Part shown: one piece after another, positions 1-8,921 of the stretch
Numbering within the stretch: the stretch's first letter is position 1
How the letters are laid out: each line of letters begins with the position of its first letter
Origin: Rhizophagus sp. LPA8_4_AMF
Taxonomy: Eukaryota > Glomeromycota > Glomeromycetes > Glomerales > Glomeraceae
NCBI GenBank assembly: GCA_021464525.1
Contig: JADRCO010000858.1
Span: forward strand, 1 to 25,370
Direction of reading: 5' to 3'
Length of the DNA: 25,370 nucleotides
Position numbers and translations under genes: made by a program
The notes under the pieces: model-generated
What the model was told of the DNA's origin: nothing
The model's database searches: none
What the model saw: the letters and a program-made list of their open reading frames with translations, nothing else

Positions 1-1250
1 AAATATTAGGCGGCATTTTTCTTAGTAGCGCTTATTATTATTTTAATCTAATATAAAAAGCGCATATGAAATTAGTAGGTTGCGCATATGAATTTTATTA
101 ATGATATGCGCTTTGCGCGTATAAGAATCTTTTGAATTTATAACACTGGTGCCGGGCAATATTACAATTCTACGCTAATATAGTGTTCATCCCACCAACT
201 GAGTATGATTTACTCGAAATCACAAGTGTGTTCAAGTCTTATACAACTCAACTAGCCATGTTATGATGTTTTACTGTTTAAAAGAATCAACAGCCAAGCA
301 TCCGTATATATTTATATGAGTTCCCATTTTATTAACTTGCTCCCAAATATTAACTTCTTTTTATTTTTAAATTATCCTATTTAATAAAGAAATAAATAAT
401 TTTTGAAATAGAATGTCTTTCAGGTTGGTTTGACATGATATCTATGTAAAATTTTTAATTTAATGAAACAGTTATAATTAGATAATATATTCTTTAATTT
501 AATTAGTTTCATTTTTAATCAAAAAAATATATCGTAATTGTAAATAATTAACTCTTTCTTGGTGAATTAAGGTTTCAACCGCAACCAAGAATTTGATTAT
601 ACATATTATAAACCAAAGCGTCAATTTCATTCAGGATAGGAATGTCGCCATAAATATAACTATAATTACTTTAATTAACTATAGAAAGTTTAATAATACT
701 AAATAATTTATTTTATAACGATTTGAAAGATACCAGAAGAGGTAGTTTACTATTAGTTAAAGTGCCATTAGTATTCTTTTTAATCATAGAACAAATTTTT
801 ATGAAAATTTGTTGATCAATAATTTAAAAGTGTACTGCTACCGAGGGGAAAAAAGAATTGCCAAAAGTTTGACTTTTACACTTTGGAATCATATGATTTA
901 TAGCCAATTAAAAGTTTAATATTTGTGTTAGTTTCGTCGGATATTAAACATACAACATTCAAAATAAAAAAAAAAAAATAGTTATTACATTATAAAAAAA
1001 AAAAAATATGGCCTATTAATAGATTATAAAAGCGAATTTATTTTCTAATTTTATTAGAATAAATTCGCAAAGATCAATCGAATTTTCGTTTCACATAACT
1101 TGTATTCGAAACATAACCATAAATTAGGACTATTAATAATTTACAAGTGTGTTTACATTGTGTACGACGTAATACCATATGCAAACTCGCGGTATCATAC
1201 ATTTAGATGCACAGTCTAATCAGAAAAAATTATTTGGGAAGAAAGTATCA
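1..1250. other. gene-free AT-rich stretch
   Basis: I see no coding exon, RNA gene or complete mobile element here. The stretch is AT-rich, with homopolymer A runs near 965-1010. Near the left edge, GCGCATAT at about 61 and 91 pairs with ATATGCGC at about 113, giving an 8-bp inverted repeat that also contains a direct repeat. This could be the remnant of a small element, but no matching ends or target-site duplication are visible. Confidence 0.5.
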
Positions 1251-2075
1251 AAATAGCGGGTTTTTTTTCTTAAAAAAATAAAATTAAGTGGAGAAAAGAT
1301 TCTCTATAAAGATCGATTTTAGACCCAAAAACAGGCAAAAAATTATATCACGAACGTAAATATTAAGTATAACAAGAAAAAATTCCCGAAACTTTGATCT
1401 TCAAAGTAATTATTAATATAACAAAGTAAACAAACCCTTTTTCAGAACTGATGAGAAAAAAAAAAATTTTTGACTCCCTAAAATATAAACACTTTACTTT
1501 ATTTGTTTCCCCATGCATAAAAATCATACGAAAATAATTTCTCTCTGAGTTGATTATTTCGTTCTAAAGAACATAAATGGTAAGGAAATCAATTTTGTGT
1601 CTCATATCATGGGATTCGTGTTACATCAATTAAAATTACGTAGAACGTAGATAAGATTGGATTCAAACATCGAAGATTTAAATTGATTATCTGAACCAAA
1701 GAAAATTATTATTTTTTTTTTTGAATGTTAATTTTATAAACTTTAAATGTGCTATTTTTGGGCATACGGACGATTTCCCGAAGGAATGGACATTTTCCCG
1801 AATTTTTGAAGCAAAAAATTGATCGACGTCCGACATACTAACGCGCAGATATTAGAATCCAGAATAAGTTTCCATTAAATCTGTTGATTTTGACTAGTTC
1901 GAATCACGACCTTTAAAAAAAAATGATAATTGAATTTTGTCGCAATTACAAAAATGTTTTTATAAATCCCCACAAAACTTGCAGAATCTAAATGAATGAT
2001 TTGGTATACATCCAATTATAAATCATTACTAAATAATGTTAAAGTATGAAATATAAGATTAGGGTAAGATTCTTT
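1250..2075. repeat. diverged flanking repeat, copy 1 (left part)
   Basis: This stretch aligns by eye, with many indels, to 22240-22890, and its second half also aligns to 18530-18800. Shared landmarks include 'aaaattaagtggagaaa', 'cgttctaaagaacataaatgg', 'gatttaaattgattatctga', 'gatcgacgtcc' and 'aaatgtttttataaatcc'. No reading frame is conserved between the copies, so it is noncoding duplicated DNA. In each case the repeat lies downstream (3') of a member of the minus-strand gene family. Confidence 0.7.
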
Positions 2076-3478
2076 TTACTCTATTAATATTGAATCTTCT
2101 AAAATTTCACCTTCAAAGAGTACTTGTACTTTCATCACTTTATAATTATGTTTTTGATTTCATAATATAATATACTGTATATACTTCAAATGAAAATAAA
2201 CGCAAAAAAAAATTATTTACTTATTATCAATCGCAAATTTTTGTGTATATAAGTGTAGATACAAAACATGAAAGATTTCAAAATTGAATTGTAATAGTGT
2301 AAAAGTTGAACAAAGTTGAACTAAAATTAGATTATAATGGTTACCACTAATTACAATATAATAGTTTCTTTATTAATATCGTGATTTAATTTTTATTTTA
2401 AATATTTTAACTATTACTATAAATGTATATTACTTTATTTTTTATCTTAATTATTTTATAATATATTGGCATATTTTTTTTCATTGCTGGTGACAACACC
2501 GGCCGTTCACCTATTCATAGCAGTAGTGAATAAATAAATATGCTTCAAGGATCAGTTTTCATATTCATTCCGACTACTCGAGTTTAAGAAAGTCTCCGAT
2601 GTGATAAACGTGAAATATAATACGCACACAAGACTTTTTGAGTTCATGGGAATAATAAGACAGAGTAGGTTTTAAAAAGAAGGTATTCTAAAATAAAGAG
2701 ACAAAAAGAGGCATAAGTGGTGGCAAAGGAAACCACTGAACGATCAGAATTACCGAAATTTCCTAAATTTCGTGAAAAGTGATGCAATCTTATATTTACT
2801 GTTAGGAAAATAGCAACTTTAACATTAGTAAAATAATTTGGATTATTCGAAGGTAAAATTCAATTTATTTAATATTCGGAATTCTAATAAAATAAAATTA
2901 TCAAACATAAAGTTGCTATAAGCGTTAGCGTTTCACAAATCAAAATGAATGTTATAATTAAGCTAGGACACTTTTCAGGTTAAAAGTAACGATTATTTAA
3001 TTGTTTCGTCTATAATGAAGTCGTTCTCCTGACATATGATGTCAGTAAACCTTGAGCAGGCAAGAAAAGTATATTTATAGTCCTTAAAAGGAAGGCGTTT
3101 CTGCTAAAATTACAGAAGTAAAAGGAATAAAAAAAGAGACGAAAAGAGATGTCCCGGTATTGTCTAGGAAACGTCCGAAAAATGTACCGAAATACGAAAA
3201 TACAGTATGAATGTATGATAAATTTGTCTGGACAATGAGGATAAATTCCGGAATTCCTTTTTTATAGGAATTCATTCGAAATACAAGATCAGTGTATTAC
3301 ATAAAAGAGATTAGTCTATAAATTATATTGATTATTTCCTTTTATTTTTGATAATTAAATACTTAGATCATGATAATACAATGATAACATGTAAATCGTT
3401 AATTTTGATTCACCACATTCAGCTTTTCTAAACAATATTTACTTGATTCATAAAGTATGTCAATTAATGGGGTTCAAA
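2072..3478. other. 1.4-kb stretch present in copy 1 but missing from copy 3 of the flanking repeat
   Basis: In the copy at 18530-19570, 'ggataagattc' is followed almost directly by 'atacggttataaataaa'. Here the same two landmarks (about 2062-2071 and 3480) are separated by about 1.4 kb. No gene is recognisable inside. A small ORF at 3084-3275 (minus) has no recognisable motif and looks like chance. No terminal inverted repeat or target-site duplication is obvious, so this may be an insertion here or a deletion in the other copy. Confidence 0.45.
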
Positions 3479-4590
3479 ATATACGGTTATAAATAAATCT
3501 GTACAGTCAGAACTCGATATAACGAACCGATTTTTATATGTTTAAAGAGAAATTTTAAAAAAATCTCTTTATTGTGAAATTTGTTACATCGCGTAGTCGT
3601 TATATCGAGTTCTGACTGTATACCGCAAAAAAAAATTTTGGTTTCGTGGATTGTAAAATATTAATTTCCTCATAATTAATTTTTTTTTAATGAGAAAAAA
3701 TAGATTAGAAATCGTCTTCAATGATTTCCTACGTTTAAGTCATTCTGCTTTAAATAAAAATAAATAAATAATAAAATATAAGAAATCCCGATTGTAACAA
3801 AATATTTAAACATTTAGACGCTTTGAAACTAGAATGAAAACTCTTGTGATATAAAAGCTTGAATGTGGAAAACAGTTTGCATTTAATTTTACAAACGTCT
3901 TAAAATTGTTGAGCAATAGTCGGTAGATGATTCTAACAAATACAATGTTGAACCGATAAAATTGTATAGAACCTGGTTGCAATGAAACATTCACAAAAAA
4001 AGAGATTTAAGAATAAAGTGCTAGAAAAAATGGTTAAATTTGTAGGTTACTCAAAGCACGACGACATAATCAAAGATGATGATATACGCATGAAATCAAA
4101 GCTTGTGAAGTGTTACAGCAAACTATAACGACTTTAATGTTCGGCATATCAACAAACATCAATGAACCTTTGAAAGATCATAATTCATAAGTTCATTTAT
4201 AGTGTATATAAATGCAATAAAGTCTTGATTAACATATTCGATGAAAGACGTTTAAATGCGGAATTAATGACTGTATAAAAACTACAAACGTTTAAATCAT
4301 TTAAGGACACACCAAAGAGAAATTCACTTAAAATCATCAATATTAAGTCTAATTCTCAAGTTAAGGATAAAATACATCATTGTACCTTATTTATCCTGAT
4401 TTATTCTTTAGAAAATTATTAATATTAATTCTTGCTAAACTTCAAAATGAAATGAATTCGTGAACATTTATTTAAATATTCAATGCCAAAGGGTTTATTG
4501 GCGTAATAATTTTCTAATATATACAAAATATATAGTACAAAAAGAAAAAAAGTAAAATTTTTGGATGCTATAAAACTTTTTTTTTTACTA
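3479..4590. repeat. diverged flanking repeat, copy 1 (right part, contains the MITE)
   Basis: This aligns to 18815-19570. Landmarks are 'atacggttataaataaa', 'ttttggtttcgtg', 'gaattaatgactgtataaaa', 'ctacaaacgtttaaatcatttaagga', 'caccaaagag' and 'ttaattcttgctaaa'. A shorter part ('aaagagcaattcacttaaa', 'tcatcaat', 'ctcaga') recurs at 22905-23010. In copies 1 and 3 it lies just 3' of a decayed family member, and at 22905-23010 just 3' of the intact D gene. An ORF at 3806-3994 (minus) is not conserved in the other copies. Confidence 0.7.
3504..3618. mobile_element. 115-bp MITE with TA target-site duplication (Tc1/mariner-like)
   Basis: The element begins CAGTCAGAACTCGATATAAC and ends with its exact inverse complement; the terminal inverted repeat is 22 bp and perfect. 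It is flanked by TA at 3502-3503 and 3619-3620. Inside, a second inverted pair (AAAGAGA at about 3544, TCTCTTT at about 3563) makes the element strongly foldable. It is too short to encode a transposase. TA duplications and a 5'-CAGT terminus fit non-autonomous members of the Tc1/mariner/pogo superfamily; that assignment is inference from structure. Confidence 0.85.
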
Positions 4591-5700
4591 TCAAGCCGCA
4601 GAATTAATCCTTTTCCTTTTCAACTAGAATTTCTACTTCTCTTATTCTAGCATTATCTGAAATATTTACACCATCTAAATTTATATTCTAATGATTAAAT
4701 ATATCCTTCTTATAAACCCTAATCTCCTCTGTGATATCAGCATTTGCAACTCCGTTCTCAGCATCCTCTGCGTCATTGGTATTGTCTGCTTAATTCTCTG
4801 TAGTCGGTTTCTTCTCGATAATTGGTTTCTCGATGATTAATATCTCCTCGAAGATTGGTTCCTCCTCGATATATCCTTCTAAGATTTCTTTTAATTTCGA
4901 TAAAATCGATCTCCTTTTCTATTTTCCCCTAAATCTTCTTTTAATTTCGATAAGTCCGTTCATCAATAACTTTACCCTCTAACGAAGTGATATATTCAAT
5001 TTTATCTTTTCTCTCACTTTCTTTTCTTTCTAAATTTCTTTTAGTTTGATAAGGTCGATTGTTCATTAATAGCCTTGTCCTCTAATAGTTTACTATATTC
5101 CATTTGAGTTTCATTGATATTCTTTGCAAATTTTACGTTGTTCTTCAAACAATTTGTTTACGTTGTTGCTGAGAATCTTTTTGAGGATTAGTTGTTTGCT
5201 CTTGGAAAATTAATTTACGATTTTCTTGGAATCGTAGTGGGAGTATCAAGAGTAGCGCGTAAGTAGAGTAAACAGTAAAGGTCGTGAAGAAGTAGTCATA
5301 GGGATCGAAGTGACGGGAAAATTAGACCATAGACCAGGCTTCAAAATTCGATTAAATCTAATTTTGGTTAAAAGAAATATATATATTTATTTATATTTAA
5401 AAAACTAGCAGTAAGTAATGTAAAATCCGTGGTTACATATAACCCGATAATGGTAAATAACGCGACTATGTAACTGGTAACACAATACAAAAATATTTAT
5501 ACAAGTTAAACATTACGGTTACACAGGTATAACTCGTTACGTTTGCACAAATGAAAACAATTATTATATTGTAGATAGATTTATTTTATTTACCTCATCT
5601 TTAATTTGATTTCTACTTTTGAAAATTTTCTTTTATAACATATAGAACTCCTACAGTTTTAAAAGTTAATTGTTTTTCAAATGAGTATCAGTTATTTCAT
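4590..5700 (-). pseudogene. decayed copy A of the coiled-coil/acidic module gene (last exons only)
   Basis: Read on the minus strand, 4600-5330 matches the last exon of the intact gene D (23214-25235) and the module in exon 4 of gene B. It contains the LKEIL-type coil units, the EEEPIFEE stretch, KKPTTE and ADNTNDAED, then NLDGVNISDNA. It cannot encode protein: an in-frame TAA lies at 4790-4792 (complement) where D reads a Lys codon, and the coil region carries indels that shift the frame. The C-terminal KAAKAH helix found in B and D is missing. The preceding intron and the end of the upstream exon ('attaaagatgag|gtaaat', about 5590-5690) are still recognisable, and the intron has gained about 200 bp. 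Upstream exons are not detectable. Confidence 0.8.
5378..5585. mobile_element. possible short insertion in the intron of pseudogene A (GTTAC/GTAAC-rich)
   Basis: The homologous intron in D (25236-25335) is 100 nt; here it is about 300 nt. The extra DNA contains repeated GGTTACA, GTAACTGGTAACAC, CGGTTACAC and CGTTACG motifs, both direct and inverted, unlike the surrounding AT-rich sequence. I cannot identify clean terminal inverted repeats or a target-site duplication, so calling it a mobile element is tentative. Confidence 0.3.
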
Positions 5701-5759
5701 TACAAAAGAAAAAAATATATAATACAAATATTGATCCAAGTGTTATCAATGTCTAAGGT

Positions 5760-7230
5760 AAAGAAATAGAAAACTAGAGCTACTTAAATATATAAAGTTT
5801 AGGATAAATTAATTTGTTAGTTTTCTAATCACATGACGTTGAATCAAGAAACACAGATGCATTACTTTTGATCGTTGACTTTTTTTTAAAAAAATCAAAT
5901 TCTTTTGTATTAATATTTTTGAATGAATTTCATTGTTCATATTGTTTTTTTTATTTTTTATTTTCGTTTGAAACATTTTTAGAAAAAGTTTAAACTCAAA
6001 GGTCAAAAAGTATTATTCTTGTAATCCAAAATTACAAATTAATAATATGCTTTTATAATAAAACTAAATAATAAATTAAGGTTAAATAGTCTAAAATTAT
6101 AGGTATAAATTTAATTTATATTAATTGAAATTTTTATTTATACAAAATATTTATTAATAAAATCAAGAATTCATTTTAATTTTGCATTGATACTGTATGA
6201 TTTTTCCAAGAATATAGTTGTCTTTCAGAAGTAATGTGTTATTTGGTTTATTATCTTCTAAAAATTAAAAATTTTGGTTATTGTGTTTTAAAAACTTTGC
6301 TTTTAAATTTACAATTTTTAATCCAGCTATTATTCCAAATAAAATTTTGGAGAAAATTGCTATAGCAAAGAGATCGCCAAATGCCACGACGTATACGGGA
6401 CGTTAGTCTCATGGTATAAATCTGTCAGCCTTGATCTCATCATCAAGGCTCCGTCATTATGCTATGATATTCTACGATTATTGCATAAATTAATTACTTT
6501 TCTATGAAATTTTATCTACAAGACAAATAAAAAAGTACTTTTTACCTTTTTATTTAATAAATTTTAAAGTCATAATAAACATAATTTTATATATTATTTA
6601 TATATCTCTTTATCAACTTTTTCAAGGGTCTCCTCATCATTATTAAAAGATTTCAAAGCGATCTTTGATATGTCATTAATAGAAGCATAACTGAATTGGT
6701 ATTTCAAGGTAAGTGTTTTATCCGGGTTATTCATTTATTAATAATGCTATTCAAAATATTGAGAATAATCGGCATATTACGAATGGATATGAAAATGGTT
6801 GATCCATTTACTCAAGATATGTTCGAGCGATGATGTTGTAACAACATGTTGAATTATTACATGAATCTGCACTATTGGACAATGTAATCTTACAAGTTAC
6901 AATACAAATGGCGTTATCATATGCTTGATCGGACAAATTTAGATCTTTCGAAGTACAGTCACCATGGAACGGGTTGGACGGTATTATGGATATGCTGTCA
7001 CTGGATAACTAACCTGAGGTTTAGTTCGGCATTGAAGTGAATATTATGATAGTTTTCTGTTCTAGGAAAAATTACCGATAATTCTGGCCAGCACTATAAA
7101 TTTGACCTGGATTAGTATATAGTCATATGACTGTTTGTCAGAGGAAATATATTATTATATGGTTTATACATAAGGTGACAGTATATAACATTTTTTCGGT
7201 TAATTAAATATAAAAATTCAGTTCTGGGAA
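5760..7230. other. gene-free stretch
   Basis: No exon is supported. A 65-codon minus-strand ORF at 5809-6006 is low-complexity and probably chance. At about 6440-6463 a perfect 9-bp hairpin (AGCCTTGAT, 6-nt loop, ATCAAGGCT) lies in a patch richer in G+C than its surroundings (6365-6470); I see no tRNA cloverleaf there. The region 6640-7230 might hold further upstream remnants of the kinase-like pseudogene, but I cannot show a match. Confidence 0.45.
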
Positions 7231-7239
7231 CTTTTGGTT

Positions 7240-7830
7240 CAGTAGCCATTTGCAGCTTTAGTAGTAATTGTCCGTCCGTAACAATTGCTCTGGCTGTCGG
7301 TCTATCTGGAAAAAGTAATAATTGATCCCTTAATTACTTTCCTACATCGTGCATTTAATCATTTAAAAAGTTACTATGAAGAGCTAACGTTGAGCGAAGA
7401 TAGAAAAATTTCTCTTCCTCAAGAATACCAAAATGATATGAAGGCAAATATTTCGTTCACATATGATAACTGGCCTATAAATACCAAGTTCATGTGGGAC
7501 CTTAGATTGATCCAAGATTGATCCATGCTACAACAGATGATCAATGTAAAATCTTTGTAAAACTAGCCAAAACATATAATGTGTTTGCATATAAATAGTG
7601 TGCTGCTATGGGTTTGTACCAACTCCTTTATGCAAACAAGATAGTAATTGATGAATGCCGATTTGTTGTGATGTGTCATTACACAATGATGAAATTACGG
7701 ATGAGGAGTACTTGATGATGTTGATGTTAACGATAAAAAACTTGTGTTTGGTGACCTTCGCAGTACAATCATCAAAGCAGCTGTTATCAACCTTCGATGA
7801 GCTTAACAATTGAATGCTCTGAACGGCCAT
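7240..7830 (+). pseudogene. decayed kinase-like gene
   Basis: Several plus-strand fragments in different frames form a plausible kinase-like order. The first (7285-7521) reads FLHRAFNHLKSYYEEL, then LPQEYQNDMKANISFTYDNW, then TKFMWDLRL and a stop. In the next frame comes TDDQCKIFVKLAKTYN, resembling a kinase beta-3 strand with its Lys, interrupted by TAG at about 7597-7599. Then follow CAAMGLYQLLYANKIVIDE and FVVMCHYT, like the hinge region. A further frame shift gives KLVFGDLRSTIIKAAVINLR, where FGDLR occupies the catalytic-loop position. The frame changes and stops show it is dead. It resembles kinase-like C-terminal domains I recall from mycorrhizal fungi, some attached to Crinkler-type proteins; that link is uncertain. 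The ORF on the opposite strand (7606-7830) is a shadow. Confidence 0.5.
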
Positions 7831-8038
7831 CTGGGCAGGTTACTGGATAAATCTCACGATTTATACTAGCTGGAATTATTTCGAGAGAAGAGGACTGGTT
7901 GTTCCTCTAGCTGAGTAAATGATCTGTTGACTGAAGATATTAGTTTTTATAAATTTTTATGTATTAGAATAGAAGTCCGAAAATTCTCGTACGATCTAGG
8001 CTTTGTAGTATATTTTTAAATTCCTTAAATTAATTATT

Positions 8039-8281
8039 TTAGGAGTGTCAACTAATAAATAGCTAGATGGGAACCGGCTCACTCGGTCCGCTCCGGTTCT
8101 GAACCGATTCTATTGTGAACAGACTTGATTGGATGAAATGGTTCTGGTTCCATAATGGTTTCATAATACGATTTGGTCAGTTCGGTCCAGAACTGAGTCA
8201 GTTCATATAAAATTTTATCAGAACCAAAGGTACCGAACCGAAAAAGAACGACCCTCGACCGCAAACATTTCCATCCCTATA
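8039..8281. mobile_element. GGTTC/GAACC-rich element with hAT-like ends
   Basis: The segment starts TAGGAGTGTCAACTAATAAA and ends CATTTCCATCCCTATA, which on the other strand is TATAGGGATGGAAATG. Both ends resemble termini common in hAT-family non-autonomous elements, but they are not good inverse complements of each other. Inside are many GGTTC/GAACC and CGGTCC units in both orientations (8081-8120, 8140-8200, 8219-8240), so the DNA is strongly self-complementary. The ORF at 8079-8264 is made of this repeat and is probably not a gene. Confidence 0.4.
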
Positions 8282-8900
8282 TACCGTATATAGCTGAAGG
8301 GTAAAACAAATATAACCAAAGTTTCACTCACAATATGCTTTTTAATTTTATACTTACCAATATGTATGCTTGAAAAGTATCAATCATCTAGTCACATGAC
8401 ATTGACAACAGGAAGATTTTCATCGCTCGTGTATATAATATTTTTTCTTCACGCCACAATACCCCCGTCTCTGCTATTTCATCCATCACTGCGACTGAAA
8501 ATGTACCACTCACCCAAACATTGAATCTTAGAATGGCGGGAACCCAAACCTTACTGATACTTTTAACAATTTCACGAAAACGAGGGATGGCTGACAAGAT
8601 AGGGAGACGAGATTTATAGAAGAAATCTTATTTATCAGGTATACAGGAGCTTCAATGCAATATTGAAGCAAGAAATATTATTGAGAAATAAATATAAAAT
8701 TAAAAGTGGTATATTGTTTATTAATCAAATTTAAAATTTACAAAGAAATTAAATTTATATAATAAATTTTTTAAATTACTATATACTGTATAAATTTAAC
8801 TATTTTATTAGCATATAAACTGATAATACATTCAATCTTAATTTTTTTTAAATTATTTTAAAGAATCATAATTTTAAGTATTTTTACTATATCTACTTTT
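8282..8900. other. intergenic stretch with an unassigned GC-richer patch
   Basis: At 8388-8600 the base composition is richer in G+C than the surroundings, and a minus-strand ORF of 69 codons is open (for example PRFREIVKSISKVWVPAIL). I recognise no domain and no splice partner. It may be a remnant of a conserved gene or element. The remainder (8600-8900) is A/T-rich 3'-flanking DNA of gene B, and I see none of the flanking repeats found next to A, C and D. Confidence 0.35.
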
Positions 8901-8903
8901 TAC

Positions 8904-8909
8904 TTTATT
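8904..8909 (-). terminator. AATAAA polyadenylation signal candidate of gene B
   Basis: On the minus strand AATAAA occurs 12 nt after the stop codon of the last exon. In DNA this AT-rich the hexamer is frequent by chance and the spacing is short, so it is only a candidate. Confidence 0.3.
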
Positions 8910-8921
8910 TGTTCCTTTTCA

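Noticed and set aside
1890..1915. Possible tRNA B-box (TAGTTCGAATCACGACC)
   Set aside because: No cloverleaf can be formed and the duplicated copies read differently (ATCGATTCGCGAC).
3084..3275. Minus-strand 63-codon ORF
   Set aside because: No motif, no homologous copy in the duplicated flank, no splice context.
5809..6006. Minus-strand Lys/Asn-rich ORF
   Set aside because: Low-complexity translation expected by chance in AT-rich DNA, with no splice partner.
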